From: Dryococelus australis
Lineage: Eukaryota; Arthropoda; Insecta; Phasmatodea; Phasmatidae
Length of the DNA stretch: 64,000 nt
Assembly (NCBI GenBank): GCA_029891345.1
Contig: CM057000.1
Coordinates: forward strand, 139,670,163 to 139,734,162
Direction of reading: 5' to 3'
Shown: positions 45,185-57,204 of the stretch, in pieces
Layout: each line of letters starts with the position of its first letter
Numbering within the stretch: the first letter of the stretch is position 1
Program-made: the position numbers and the translations under genes
Notes under the pieces: model-generated
The model's input: the letters and a program-made list of their open reading frames with translations, nothing else
Told to the model about the DNA's origin: nothing
The model's database searches: none

Positions 45185-47185
45185 ATTGCACGAAAAAGAC
45201 GTGGTTGCGAATTTCTATTTAAAAAATTAAAGATAATTCATTATTGATAGTAAAAAAAAGTATACGAAAAGGGAACTATATTATTTTAATTACATCCGTG
45301 TACATACGAGAAAAAAGTAAAATACTAATTATTTTACAGAATTTCTTTACATATTCCATGGGAACTTAGAGCTTGCGTTTAAAATCCATGAATTTAGAAT
45401 TGTATGAAAAATTAAATTCATATAAAATCACGATTTCATTAGCTTGTTTTTTAGTAACTCATAAATCTCTATGTTTAATTTTACATTGAACAATAGTGTG
45501 AAAAATGGTGTAAAATTGAAATAATATTGCTCTGACACCTGAAAAAATAAACTTTCAAATATATGTTGACGCACTGCTACATTAGTTTTTACTAGGCCTA
45601 CTAACTTTTTATGATATTGTAATTTTGTTACATTATTTCAAATTTTCAGTTATTGTCAGTGCTTTTAGACGTGAAGGGATGTACTTTTTTTTTTTTTTTT
45701 TTTTTCAAACACTGTAATTGTTTTAAATTTTAGTAATTTAAATATCGTTGATAATTTTTTTAATTAAAATTTATGTGATATTTACAATTTATTTAATGTC
45801 TATATCTACTATAATTCTGCATAATTTTTTATACGAATTAACTAATTAACGTAGGTTTTAGAATAGTTTTACGTGGTAGGATTCTTTTCGATACTGTGCG
45901 TGAATTTTAAATAAACATTTCGACGAAATATAAGCCAAATATATTAAATTTTACATATACGAGCTTGACATTTGAAGAAGTCACCCATAACTATTATATT
46001 TCTTTAATCGCTGTTCAAGTGATGTGCGTTTAATCAATAGACCCCTACACAGTTACTAGATACATTGCGTATTTTACTGCCGCGTACAAATCAGTGAAAT
46101 GAAGTGTGGCAAGGTGCAAATTCATATTTTACAAACGACGGTCCTATAAGAGATATTGCCAGACGGATAGCCGCAGACAAGTTATTTTTAATAATTGCTA
46201 AATGACTCCGAGTAACAAATACTACTAAAGAACTATTCACAGCCACCCAGAAGTTCAATTCCTTTTTTATCAAGCTATTAGGTTCCCTGAATTGTACTCG
46301 AACGTTGTCGGATCTTATTAAATTCTCACGTACTTCATGGCTCAGTACTGCAGTATAGAAGGCTCTTATTAATGGTGACTATATTTATAATATATTTTTT
46401 TCAATTGAAAAATCTTAAAACATTCTTGTAGCAAAAAAAAAATCAGTTATATGTGCGACGCTATGTGTAATATAAAACAGCAGCATTGGTAATTTAAAAA
46501 AAAATTGATTAAATATCTACGTTTTGAAACAACACCTTTATTTCCGGGAAAATGAAATATGCTTTTACGAACTTCGTTAATTGCAATCCTTTACGAAAAA
46601 AAAAAAACTATTCCATAATTTTAATGTGAAAATGCATAAACTATTCGAATGTGAAAATAATGTTTTCACATTAATTGATGAACATCTTAAAATATTTATT
46701 AAAAAATTAACTGGAAATACAGGCTGATTTGTAAGATCGATTAAATCGATTAACTCGCACAAAACTCCGTGTAACATGTGTTAGCGAAAATCTGAAATAG
46801 GTAATGTTGATAAACAATTATTAAAACGTACGTAATTTAAAGAAAGAAGATTAAGGAGAACTTGCCACATCTGTTTGTCGTACGGGAACTCAAACTGATC
46901 AAAAGTTTTAAGCGCGGAGAGTTCGAGAAATCGACCAGCAGAATCTATACGCCAACTCTTGCTGGGTCAGTGCCCCTGGGATAAAACAGCGAATGAGAAA
47001 GGAAGAAAGGTGGCCCAGCGTGGAAAGAAAAAAAAAATTTAATTCGCGCCGCGCTCGAGTCTCGAGGTAACGAAAATTTTTTTTCGTCGTGAAAATCTTC
47101 GCCGCAATCTAATTTTCATTCGTTCAGTGAAAAGTGTGTATTCCCCGCAGATTAAATATGCTGGTTCCTATGGTATATTTTAAAT
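45185..47185. other. No gene recognised
   Basis: Strongly AT-rich with homopolymers. Short frames only. A GC-richer patch at 46,860-47,160 contains a CGCCGCGCTCGAG segment but no recognisable exon. Confidence 0.55.
45685..45705. repeat. Poly-T (21)
   Basis: A homopolymer in an AT-rich stretch; it could be the tail of a minus-strand retroposed copy, but no body is recognised. Confidence 0.85.
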
Positions 47186-47189
47186 TAAA

Positions 47190-47410
47190 TAATGTTCGCG
47201 TTTAACTGAGCACTTAAAATCAACCTTCGAAAAATGTCACTGCCCGCACCTGCATATATTCTCATAGGTACTCTGACTTACAAGCGTCCAGTAAAATTGG
47301 TAACGACCAGGAGAAAGTTAGTTCCATTTCTCGACGTTGAAATGAAAGTGTTAGGTATATATTTTGTGAGTACGGCAATTATTGATTATGTTTCGTGTTT
47401 TTAAAAGGCG
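47190..47410 (+). mobile_element. Family A MITE, 5' half of a split copy
   Basis: ACTGAGCAC...AATCAACCTTCG, TAAAATTGGTAACGACCAGG and GTGTTAGGTATATATTTTGT follow the left half of the long form. It stops at a family H element; the matching right half is at 48,428-48,530. Confidence 0.7.
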
Positions 47411-47414
47411 TTAA

Positions 47415-47720
47415 CAACTAGAGACCTGCACAATTCGCGTTATTATTTGACATTAGGCTAAACTTCACAGTGCAGTATATACTCAAGCCGGAGTCGGTTC
47501 TCCATTGGCTGCTGCATAGATGTGAAGTCCCTCCTTTTTTGACTGGACTGCATGTGATTGGACTACACAATTGTCAAGTGTTCATTTACTGGCGCGGAGC
47601 TACCCAGGGCGTGTCAGATAAAGTGTGGTCCAATGACGAACTTATTGCAAATGTGCGTGCATGTGTTTGAAGTTGAACGAGTCCCCAGACAATAACGGGA
47701 ATTTTGCAGGTCTCTATTAA
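47415..47720. mobile_element. Family H MITE
   Basis: Left CTAGAGACCTGCACAATTCG, right CGGGAATTTTGCAGGTCTCT. It interrupts a family A long element. Confidence 0.8.
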
Positions 47721-47877
47721 TTAAGCAAAAATAATTAATTCAAGTTACAATAATTACAGCGTGATGTGGTTGGTGGGGTTAGGAATCGAGGTAGGTGTGA
47801 ATAACAAGCTGTTGACGGAGAACAAGTTGATAAGTTGTGGCTCCGGGCTTTCTCTCTCACCCTAGCGTGAAGACACT

Positions 47878-48117
47878 TATAGGCCGTTCACGTTAAAGTG
47901 AGCAATTTTCGAAGCTTGTTTCATTAGACATAATAACCAATAAATTCATTTCATTGTGGCCTCGGGCTTTTGGTTTTGGATATGGCGAATGCATACAATG
48001 AATTTATTACTCACCTGGTAGTGTTTACACTAACAAGCGGCGGAAGGATACGAATAGGCCGGAAAAAGAAAGTAACTAGGGCTTCAAAAGTGCTCACTTT
48101 ACTGTGAACGGTCTATA
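47878..48117. mobile_element. Family A short-form MITE
   Basis: Ends TATAGGCCGTTCACGTTAAA and TTTACTGTGAACGGTCTATA; the interior GCCTCGGGCTTTTGGTTTTG and ACAAGCGGCGGAAGGATACG is shared with the 27.5-kb copy. Flanked by TA on both sides. Confidence 0.88.
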
Positions 48118-48427
48118 CCTCCAATGGCCGCTCGGAGACCGCCGTTCAAGGAGGATCTACGCCGACTGACAACCCGGCCCTTTAGCCGCCGTGTACACAC
48201 CACACTTCTCGTTCACACCCGCCTTCTCCGATATCCTTGATTCCTATTGGCTCTCTCTTGTAGCCATCTTACTGCCGTTAGATGATGATGAACTTGCCGC
48301 AACCCTACTGTGCCAGCCAGACCCAGATATCGGACGCACTTCTGCAGATTCCTGCATTTCCAATCGTTGCGTTTCGTTCCTGTCTTGCCAAGCCTCGCTT
48401 CTTGTGTTCTCGTCGTTACAAGGCACG

Positions 48428-48530
48428 TGGAAATGATCATTCTACACATGGCGTAAGAATATCCGAAGTTCATGCGAGTAGATCTTACAGCAGGGCTTTC
48501 CAAAGTTCAGTTTTTCCTTAATAGTCTGTC
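48428..48530 (+). mobile_element. Family A MITE, 3' end of the split copy
   Basis: AGATCTTACAGCAGGGCTTT and TTTTTCCTTAATAGTCTGTC match the right end of the long form in a decayed state. Confidence 0.55.
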
Positions 48531-48689
48531 TCACGGTGTACACGCAAATACGAAAAAAATCAATAACTCTTTACTTATTCTTTATGCATGTGCTTGAGAA
48601 ACAACCGTCATATATCTATACGCTCGCGATCGATAAACAACTACCAAGAGAAAAACTCCGAGCTAAAATAAAACCACCTTCACTGTAAA

Positions 48690-48898
48690 AAAAAAAAAAA
48701 AAAATAGCATTCCTGTTATTGACAAATGCCTAGTAATAAATAGTTCTTATACAAAATATTGTTACACTGAGTGCGCACTATTGCGGTGCGTTCTCACTTT
48801 GGTGTGATTTTCTAGACTCGGTTGAGTTTTGTTTGCAAGACGCGGAGGTATTCTAAAAGTAGTACTTTGGCAGGGCTAAAGAAATGTTGGAAGTAACC
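48690..48898 (-). mobile_element. Family B MITE, inverted fragment
   Basis: TGCCTAGTAATAAATAGTTC, GACGCGGAGGTATTCTAAAA and GGCAGGGCTAAAGAAATGTT are the reverse complement of the left half of family B. The 45-bp triplication starts at its edge. Confidence 0.7.
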
Positions 48899-49037
48899 GT
48901 AAACTGACTATAGCTGATTATGTTAGGTTTAAAGCTTCTCGTTGTAAACTGACTATAGCTGATTATGTTAGGTTTAAAGCTTCTCGTTGTAAACTGACTA
49001 TAGCTGATTATGTTAGGTTCAAAGCTTCTCGTTGTAA
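48899..49037. repeat. 45-bp tandem triplication, near identical
   Basis: Units begin AAACTGACTATAGCTGATTA at 48,901, 48,946 and 48,991. The three units differ at about one position, so the amplification is recent. It begins at the edge of a truncated family B copy. Confidence 0.95.
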
Positions 49038-49425
49038 AGTACTCTGTTAATACGCTCAGGTTTATGCAAAAATCGTTTGTTGGGATATTTTTGGGGATAT
49101 CTAGCGGAAATGCTGATTTGTTTAATTCCTAGTGTCTTAAAGCCGTTAAATCAAAATTGAGATATTAAATAGGTTATTTAGGCTTCTGCTACAAGCTAAT
49201 TAATATTATACAGCACCGTCTTTTCAGTGGAATACACCAATACATACAATATTCTACGTATCTACTTTGAAAACACGTCAATACATGGAGGGTATGTATT
49301 ATTCTAGCAATCGATGAGGGCAATGTTCCAAAATCATATGTAGTCACCAGCTCAGGTGGCTGTTCGTGCAGTAGGGGCTGAAGTGTTTTATTAATTTATT
49401 CGCTTCTGATTGCTCTAAACCTCTG

Positions 49426-50028
49426 TTATATATCGCACGAGTGCAGAATATTGTAGAGCCTGGGGCTCATAGACAACCAGTAACAATTTCTGCGAAGCAG
49501 CTTGTACAACTTTATGGATTTGTTCTGCCGGAGATGTTCATGCACAGTTGTATTTAGCTGTTTATGGAGCATGCTGGCCATATATCTTTCAATTCGCCCC
49601 ACATTGTGCCAACTTTTCACACCCGTGCATACTTAAGTCTTTACTGCATTGCTGTGAACTAGTCGAGTAACTTATCGACTCGAGTGGTTTCCGCGAGGCA
49701 TTCGCTTGCCTTCCTATGTGACACATCCGTATCTTTAAAGTGTGACAATGCCGCTTGAATGATGAGTAGAACATTTCTCTGCGCAAGGAAAAATCAATTG
49801 TTTTGGTCAAGGACGCTTGGCGGGTTGCGAAACTTCCATGCTCTCAGGCGATATTCTACTTAATGAGTCTATAACTTCGTCATGTTGCCTCTTAATATGA
49901 TGAATTTGCAATCTGTATACTTGAATTAACAATGCTGAGAAAGTTGACGGCCTAGCGTAAATCATTTCTCTAACTTCATTCAGCCTATAAGCACTCAGTC
50001 TATAGTACTTCAACTTGAAGTCTCTCAA
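49426..50028 (-). pseudogene. Ty3/gypsy-like RNase H/connection remnant and debris
   Basis: The minus strand at about 49,850-49,965 reads FSALLIQVYRLQIHHIKRQ followed by HDEVIDSLSRI. This fits the end of gypsy RNase H domains, where a (R)W-x-L-x-(I/L)Q-x-Y-x-(F/Y)-x-I-x-(H/Y)-x-KGxxNxVADxLSR pattern is usual. Further downstream pieces (49,426-49,810) are open but shifted, and I cannot place them with confidence in the integrase zinc-binding region. The next frames are separated by stops. No LTR was recognised nearby. Confidence 0.5.
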
Positions 50029-50330
50029 TATAAAGTGACTCAGCCTATAGTCTCACAACCAAAAATCTTTCAGCCTAATATAAAAACGGCTCTATAAAAG
50101 TGCCGAACAAAATTAATTGTGCGTAAAATTATTCAGCTTACAATCATTCAGTCTAAACATTCAGCCTAAAATTGCTTAGAATAAAGTACTCAGCTTTCAG
50201 TATAAAATATTTGAGCTTAAAACCGTTCAGCTTAAAACCACTCAGTCTACCTGGCAGTCAAGAGTAACATCACTAAGCCTAAAATAATTCACCCTAATTT
50301 TAGGCTGAAGATGTCTAGGATGAACGAAAT
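49975..50330. repeat. Degenerate TTCAGCCTAAAA minisatellite
   Basis: About twenty diverged units of 9-14 bases around (A)CTCAGCCTA(TA)A / TTCAGCTTAAAA are spread through this stretch, loosely spaced at the left and denser at 50,130-50,320. Confidence 0.7.
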
Positions 50331-50479
50331 GCACTGCGGGTTGACCTGCTTTCAGAAGTCTTTCCGGTCTACAAAATCCCAAGTGCCTGTTGATGAGTAA
50401 ACACCACCACTTATTCGCTGGGTAACACAAGGAAAATACAGGCTGAAGAATGCCCTTTCTTGTGGTCTCATAGCCGACC

Positions 50480-50650
50480 TCCTGTCGCGCAGTCGTTTGG
50501 TGCGCCACCGATCTAGGGTGCGGGAGGCTCTGGGTTCGAATCCCGGGCAATACATGAGTGTTAACTTAAGTTATGTTATAAGATAGTCTGTAAGCCGCTC
50601 ACTGCTAAGCCTTCAAGCACAAACCGAGTGACGTTAAAAATCCAATAACA
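50480..50650 (+). mobile_element. Second tRNA-like SINE type
   Basis: CGCAGTCGTTTGGTGCGCCA (A-box region) and GGGTTCGAATCCCGGG (B box) are spaced as in a tRNA-like promoter. A tail with AAGTTATGTTATAAGATAGT and GTGACGTTAAAAATCCAATA follows. It is unlike family C and occurs once. It ends just before a family A short-form MITE. Confidence 0.6.
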
Positions 50651-50653
50651 ATT

Positions 50654-50890
50654 ATATGCTGTTCACGGCAAAGTGAGCACTTCAGAGGCCCTCTTTACTT
50701 TTCTTACAGCCATTGTTGATCCTTTAATCACACTTCTATATAAATATTGCCATGTGAGCAATAAACACAGTGTGCATTTTCCACCGCACTCCGAAGTTAA
50801 TGCCTAAAGCAAAAATAAAAAAATATTTATTTCCTATTATTCCAAATGAGGCGGTTTTCAAAATTGCTCACTTTACCGTGAATATCGTAT
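50654..50890. mobile_element. Family A short-form MITE (third subtype)
   Basis: Ends ATATGCTGTTCACGGCAAAG and CTCACTTTACCGTGAATATC with the family A terminus, but an interior unlike either other form. Confidence 0.7.
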
Positions 50891-51224
50891 ACAATTGTGG
50901 TCGCATAGTTTCGCTCAGCGTACTTGAGTATACGGCTGGAAAACATCTGTGGGGAGGACTTACTATAACCATTTTCCCACAGACCCTAAGCAGATCGCGC
51001 TATTTCACTAGCCGGAGATTTATTTGGTGATTCCTTACAGTTACTTATAGGGGAGAAATTAGTTTTGAAACTGCAGTAAGGAAATAGGAGATGTAACTAT
51101 GAAAGTATTTACTGGAAGAATTAAAACCTAAGGTCACAGTTATACGTAGGGCTTGACGGTGCGGTAAAACTAAGTAAGGGAATCGCCTTTATCAGTGGTA
51201 TAGTGAAAAATGATGTAAAAGTTA

Positions 51225-51470
51225 GCGAGTTGGGATATTTTGGTCTGCCCTTTGCAACGAGGGCTGGTGGATGTGAAACGAGGCGCAGAGGGATCAGTGG
51301 TGGAATGCAAGGGTGGGAGAAACGGGAGTGCCCAGAGAAAACCCGCTGGCCGAAGGCAACGTCCGCCACGTTTCCCAAGTGCGAACACCTGGGTGATCTC
51401 GCGTGGGACTCTAACCCGGATTCACCTCGGTGGGAGGCGAGTTGAGTGTATACTGCTTCGCCGCGGGTCC
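51225..51470 (-). mobile_element. tRNA-derived SINE (family C), inverted
   Basis: GATGTGAAACGAGGCGCAGA, AGAGAAAACCCGCTGGCCGA, CTAACCCGGATTCACCTCGG and TTCGCCGCGGGTCC. The head is more diverged than at 42.4 kb. Confidence 0.8.
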
Positions 51471-51501
51471 TCTAGAAGTAAACGACTGTGCCAATAATTT
51501 A

Positions 51502-51937
51502 TATAATCCATTCGTTGTTACTTTAATTTTTTTCTGAAGCACCTGCTAAAGATCTACTTGCAGGATATCCCTCCGCCTCGTGAAAAGAAAGCTTAGCCAA
51601 GTCTAGGATATCACCCCATAGGGACAACGGACCGCGTCATGCGCATTCAGTATAATAATATTTTCCATTATAACTATTTCTTACCAGGCGTTACCAAACA
51701 CATATCCCCCACCCCCCTGTTATTATTCATATCAATTATAAATTAATTCTTATGATTTATACACAAAACATAAGTGAACGCTCAATTAAACCAAAACTGT
51801 GGCCCTTTTTGCTATAACGAACGTATAGAATCTTGTGATGCATGAATAATTTAGAAAATAACCGAGCACGTTATACATGTAGCAATTTTTCAATACTTTG
51901 ATTTTAAAAAGTGCGAAGAAACCGCGAATAGACTACA
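51502..51937 (+). mobile_element. Family B MITE
   Basis: Left TATAATCCATTCGTTGTTAC, right GAAACCGCGAATAGACTACA; the interior order is conserved. It lies directly next to a SINE. Confidence 0.85.
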
Positions 51938-52489
51938 CTCGTCAAAAACTAATTGCAATGTATAATTTTTTTTGTAAATATGAGTGAGAACTTTTTTTAT
52001 ACATTTACAAATCTTTCTAAAAACTTTCGCGAAAAATCTTTCTTGTGACTTTGCAAAAGCCGTATTTTTAACATATAACACAACTAAAATTGGTTTTGTC
52101 ACTACGCTAAAGTTAAAGTTACAAACTCTTACATTATGTGATAATTATTTGACTTAAAACTAATTAATGTTTCTGTGAATTACGTGTTCTTGAATAATAA
52201 CCAATATATTGGGGAAATATATTTCCTTTATAAAGTTTTTTGAGTGTAAAAATACTTTATTGCCTTTCGCTTTACTTTAAAAGCTCACATTATCAGACTA
52301 TTATGTGTATTATAACTGCCCAGTTACTTTCATAACCTACCGAACCTGTTGTAATGGTTAACTTTTTTGTTTGCAAATGCAAGTAACTGTCATTAAAACG
52401 CTAAGTTCAAACACAATAAATTTTACAATTACTGAACTCCATCTATGAAACTGTTCAATCCTCGTGCACACTTACAAGTGTGCAGGTGT

Positions 52490-52620
52490 GCTGCAGCATG
52501 TCGACTGGTTTTCTCGGGTATCTCCCGTTACTACGCTCTTGCATTCCGGAGCTGCTCCGTGCTCACCTCACTTCGCCGTCATTCGCGCTCGAAATACGGA
52601 TGCTAAGAACGGAACCCCTA
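52490..52620 (+). mobile_element. SINE family C, 3' tail fragment
   Basis: GACTGGTTTTCTCGGGTATC, TTGCATTCCGGAGCTGCTCC and TGCTCACCTCACTTCGCCGT match the tail only; the head is absent, as in a truncated copy. Confidence 0.6.
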
Positions 52621-52629
52621 TAACCACTG

Positions 52630-53595
52630 TTACACTGTCAAACTTTTCCGTCAAACTGCTTCGAATAAATTCAGTCAAATAATGTCGGACAGTTGTGACG
52701 TCACGGTAGCGTTATAAATCCGCCATCTGAAATAGCTGGACAGCTGCAATTTCCATCGACCATTTGAAGGTTGGACCAGTTCTAAAATCTCTTTGATGTT
52801 TGGCGGGATCAACTAGTCATAATCGTGCACGAAAAAAAGTGGTCCTTTCCTACGTCACGAAACTTTAAAATAAGGAAACATGGAAAAGAAATAAGGTTAT
52901 AATGATAGTTATATTTATGTAGAAGCTGCCTGAGCATGAAAGCTATTTTAATATGATACATAATTTTAACAACCGGGAGGCATTACATTTCATTGCATAG
53001 GAAATATAACTAACCAATATAATTTAAATTCAGTGAAGAACGGAAAATAAACTATGTAATTAATTACTTTTCTTTCTGTGATGGACAGCATGGTAGCACA
53101 AAAGCAGTATCTCCCTTTGAAAATAATATTTGAATAAAAATTCAGACTAGATACTCACAGTACGAAAATTTGACAGGACGACAAGTTTTCAAATACATTC
53201 AAGATTATCTGATAAAATCTGTTGGAAGGAAAAAAACCAAAACATCATATCTATTCTTTAAATGTTATTGTCAAATATATTTTGAAGATGAACATTTTTG
53301 AGTGTGACCTGGCGCTCAAACTGCAGTGTGTTTGAAATCCGTTTTTTTTTTTTACAAAACTAGTACACGTGCACTTACTGTACTGGCCTACGAAAATAGC
53401 ACACACGTCACACTTTGCCTGTCGATTACTTTCAATACACCACGCAAATTAGAACCACCATCTCGAAGCACTCCAACATAGCTAATGACGTATTTTCCCA
53501 AGCGCTGGATCTCAAAATATACGCGTTATATACATAGAGAAGAACTCGACGTGCATTGTAGTGCAGTGATCAGGCCTTAGCTGAGCGGCCTGCCT
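52630..53595. other. No gene recognised
   Basis: AT-rich; a TGTGACGTCACGG (CRE-type) word lies near 52,692-52,704. Confidence 0.5.
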
Positions 53596-53599
53596 TATC

Positions 53600-53970
53600 A
53601 CACCTTCAAACATTGAAACCAGGGCACGAGCATGATTGCAGTAACACCTCACAAAAGACAATTGCAGAAACCCCGTCCACCGGCCAGTAAACTGGGCCGA
53701 AAATATTCGTCAACGCACCCGATATAGGACAGCGTAACACTGGGCGCGTTTGTCTTTGGTCACCAGGGCAGCGGACCAAGAAGATATGGAGATGGGTATG
53801 TCCGGCCGTCGTTAACCGCTTCCTAAAATCAGCCTCCGGCATCATGAACAATGAGATTTCCAATTAGATTGTAATAGTAGTGGCAAAGGGGGGGGGGGTA
53901 ATAGAACTTAGTATAATTAATTAGCATCTTGGCACTCCATTTAAGCTCCCCCGATCAATAGTCACGTAAA
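53600..53970 (-). mobile_element. Dispersed repeat family G
   Basis: ACCTTCAAACATTGAAACCA, CCGTCCACCGGCCAGTAAAC, CACCCGATATAGGACAGCGT and CAGCCTCCGGCATCATGAAC follow the family G order, ending in CACTCCATTTAAGCTCCCCC. Confidence 0.62.
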
Positions 53971-53974
53971 TATT

Positions 53975-55405
53975 TATTGTATAATCCTTATGCTTAATAA
54001 ATCCCATCTTATACTGTTGGGCTCTACCTAATCGTGACTCATTATTTAACTACACCCACTGCCACTTTCAGGTATGACTTGACTTAACCCTTTCAGATCC
54101 ACTTAATTTTACGGTTTCAGGTACTGTACTTAAGTCAACACAACAGTTTTTTTCGTAGTCAGAGCCAATGATCTGTAAGTAGCATGTTCGGCTACAGTTA
54201 TATGAACCAATATTATGACATGGACCAGTAAGACAGTTTGCGAATTATTTACCCAGAGGTAACATCATTGGTCACTGAGACTCCCATTGTGCACTACGGA
54301 CCAAAAATTACCTACACGTGCGTAATGTACACAATTGTGTACACTGGGTTAACAGCTATCTCGTAACTACGTGCACTGAACATTGGCACAGACGTTCAAC
54401 CAATGGGATGATTTGGTCACCGCTACATGTCTCATATGTAGGTTTACACGCGTCACGACGAGAACACTGCACGCCGGTTCATCTGAGCCTTGCGCTTAGT
54501 GGCGATGGAGCACTTGAAGCGCGTGGCAAAATCGCCCTTATCACTCTCGCGTTTCTCAGCCTCAAAAGGCGTAAACTATCTCTGGGCAGGCGGGTGCATT
54601 AAGGCTGTTTAATTGCTTAAAATTGTTTTGTATGTTTTTAAGATATTTTGCGTTTTGCGATATAGTATCAACTATCTACTATTCGATAAAGATGTCAAAT
54701 CAGTTTGAAAATAGCTTTCGCCTGCTACTAGTAAAATTGGCATGGTGCTAACTTTAATTGTTGCCAAATAGAGTTAAAAAGTTATACGATAATAATGTTT
54801 GTTTTCAGCTGAAGTGTTCCTTAAAGCCATAGGAAGAGCCCGAAGAAATTTTTTTGAAGTGTGATATTTTGTACGCCTGCGATTAGGGTTTAACTTTTCG
54901 CTACTTTGAATTTCCATTTTATTTTAAAATTACTGTCGGACCATTTAATGAGTTTTCCATGGAATTTCTTCATCTAATGCTAATGACATCAATAATTAAT
55001 TAAAACTGTATCCAAATATGATAATTATTCAAAAATTTTGAAATTGTATACTAAAACATATAAATCAGAATTCCGTTATATTCCACAGTAAATTTTTATG
55101 TGATTTTATATTCATATGTATATATTTTTTTTCACTTTTAATAAAACTACAATTTTTAGTGTAATAAAATTACGAATTATAAAATACCCTAGAAATGTAG
55201 AAAGCCTCCGGGAGCTGTACCCTGTAAGTCGCCAAGCAAGCGCCTTATAGCACGAGTCGTCACTCGTCGAGCTCATTCATGACGAGCCCGCTACGTGTGA
55301 CGTGTGTAGTCCGTCAGCCAGCCTTACTACGTCATCGCCGGCTGCTCGTCCATTCTGTCGTGGCGCTCGGGCAAGACACGCCGCCCGATATTCACAGCGT
55401 CGTCC
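53975..55405. other. No gene recognised
   Basis: AT-rich except a CpG-richer patch at 55,200-55,405 bordering the family F insertion. A 94-codon frame at 54,318-54,602 has no recognisable motif. Confidence 0.5.
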
Positions 55406-55410
55406 GAGTG

Positions 55411-56125
55411 CACTGAGAGAAAGGTTTCGTCGAAACCAAACAAGATTTGTTTGGTGCAACCCAATTATTTGTCTGTACAGGGTCAACGAAGTGCCTCGTT
55501 TCTGAAACCAAATCATTTCGTTGTTCTCATTTGGCTGTCCCCAAAATGTAAGATTTGGTTGGTGCAACTAAATATTTGTTTGGCTACACGTACCTTAAAA
55601 GGTTTGTGAACCTGGATCACCTGCGTCCGAGCGATACGCCTTAGTAATCTCAGCTAATGTGAAAACTGATGGCGTCGGAAATCTTTTTAATAGATATACT
55701 TCAAACATTGGGCAACGTGTGCAAACAAATATTTCAAGTTTTACAGCTTTACTTGTCAGTTTCTTAGTGTTTATTAATGTGTTTAACGGCTGTTAAGCAC
55801 CAATAGATACACAAACAAACAAGATTTCTGCCCATATTGTCACAAAAAATACAAACAAACACTCGAGCTGTATTTTCGAACGAAGGTAGTCAAACGAGTG
55901 GCCAATGAAATATATAAAGTTGATTCAACAAAATATTTAGTTGACAGTCTAGTTTTTTTTGGCCCAACACAGAGATTTTGTTTATTCAAACACACATTTT
56001 TTAAGACGAGAAAAAAATTTTTTTGCTGTTAAAATTTTATTTTCTCAACAATACATTTGGTTAGGGCAACTAAATATATATTTTGCCCTAAACAAACAAA
56101 TATTTTGTTCGATTTTCTCTGAGTG
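55411..56125 (+). mobile_element. Family F element, copy 3 (best-preserved ends)
   Basis: Left CACTGAGAGAAAGGTTTCGT, right CGATTTTCTCTGAGTG, giving inverted CACT(G/C)AGAGAAA termini. Length 715 bp. It is inserted at the edge of a GC-rich segment (55,200-55,410). Confidence 0.85.
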
Positions 56126-56164
56126 TGGCGTCGAGTGCGCGATGTTATGGTGTGGGAGAGCCTT

Positions 56165-56545
56165 GCCTTAGCATCCCGTCTGAACCCGGCTTCACACCTT
56201 CAGGTTAAACCAGGGCGCCGGGAATTGCATCAACTACTGCGAGAAGGGCCGACAGCAATGATCCCCTCCACCAGCCAGCGATCGGTGACATGGACGCCTA
56301 AACAACGCCCCGATATAAGCCAACACGAGGCGGGGCCCGTCGTTTTTCAACGCCCGACCAGCCTCCAGGGATCGCTGCTAGTCTCTCTACCACAACAGCC
56401 TCTGGAGGAAATGAATAAGGTGTGGTCAGTCCAATTTATGTCAACATACAATTGGCGTGAGTTAGCAATATAATCTAATTTAAAGTAAGGTAATTTAATA
56501 TCAATCAATAGTGCTCCCCCGAGTGTTTAACACATTCTGGACTAT
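56165..56545 (-). mobile_element. Dispersed repeat family G
   Basis: CTTCACACCTTCAGGTTAAA, GCGCCGGGAATTGCATCAAC, CCACCAGCCAGCGATCGGTG, CCCCGATATAAGCCAACACG and a TGCTCCCCCGAGTGTTTAAC end. It starts immediately after a family F element. Confidence 0.65.
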
Positions 56546-57204
56546 CCTCGAGCTAGGTTCGAGCAACGCCAGTTTAAAAATTTCTTCGTCCTTGAAAGTC
56601 AAACTAGCATGGCTATACGGCCATTTTTCCGCTAGTATTTCATAGGACCTTACAAGAACAATACAACCCAGTAGCTGTAGTTTTCCTACAAAAACATGTA
56701 CTATTTGTTAGACCCTTGTAAAAAGACACGATTGACTGTAAACCTTTTACACAGTGAGAGATACCTGAGTGGAGCATAATCAGCTATGTGACCCCCAGTG
56801 GCTGATGACCAGCCAATGATGAACGTTGTAGATCGCAGTAAGCACGCCTGGTTTGCTATGAACCAATAGAAGAGAGGTAAGTGGGAATACATAAACCAAT
56901 AGAATAGACGTTCCTGCAGTGGTGTAAACAGGTGATTACTTGTAACTTATCTTCAATTATAGTAAATATTTGCAGATCAGGATGTGTTAACATTAGAGTA
57001 TCAAGTCCATTTCAAATGCCTTGATGCTATGTAAGCCTCGTAATTTAAAATAAACCCCCTCAGTAACAGTTAAAGCTCTACCATCTTATCATATCATTCA
57101 GTTACCCCATCCTAACAAAACCTATCATATATGGAGTTTGTAAAAAAACCAACTTCATAACAGCGTGTCAGTTTCACCCCTCAGTGGGTTGCACATCTCT
57201 GTGT

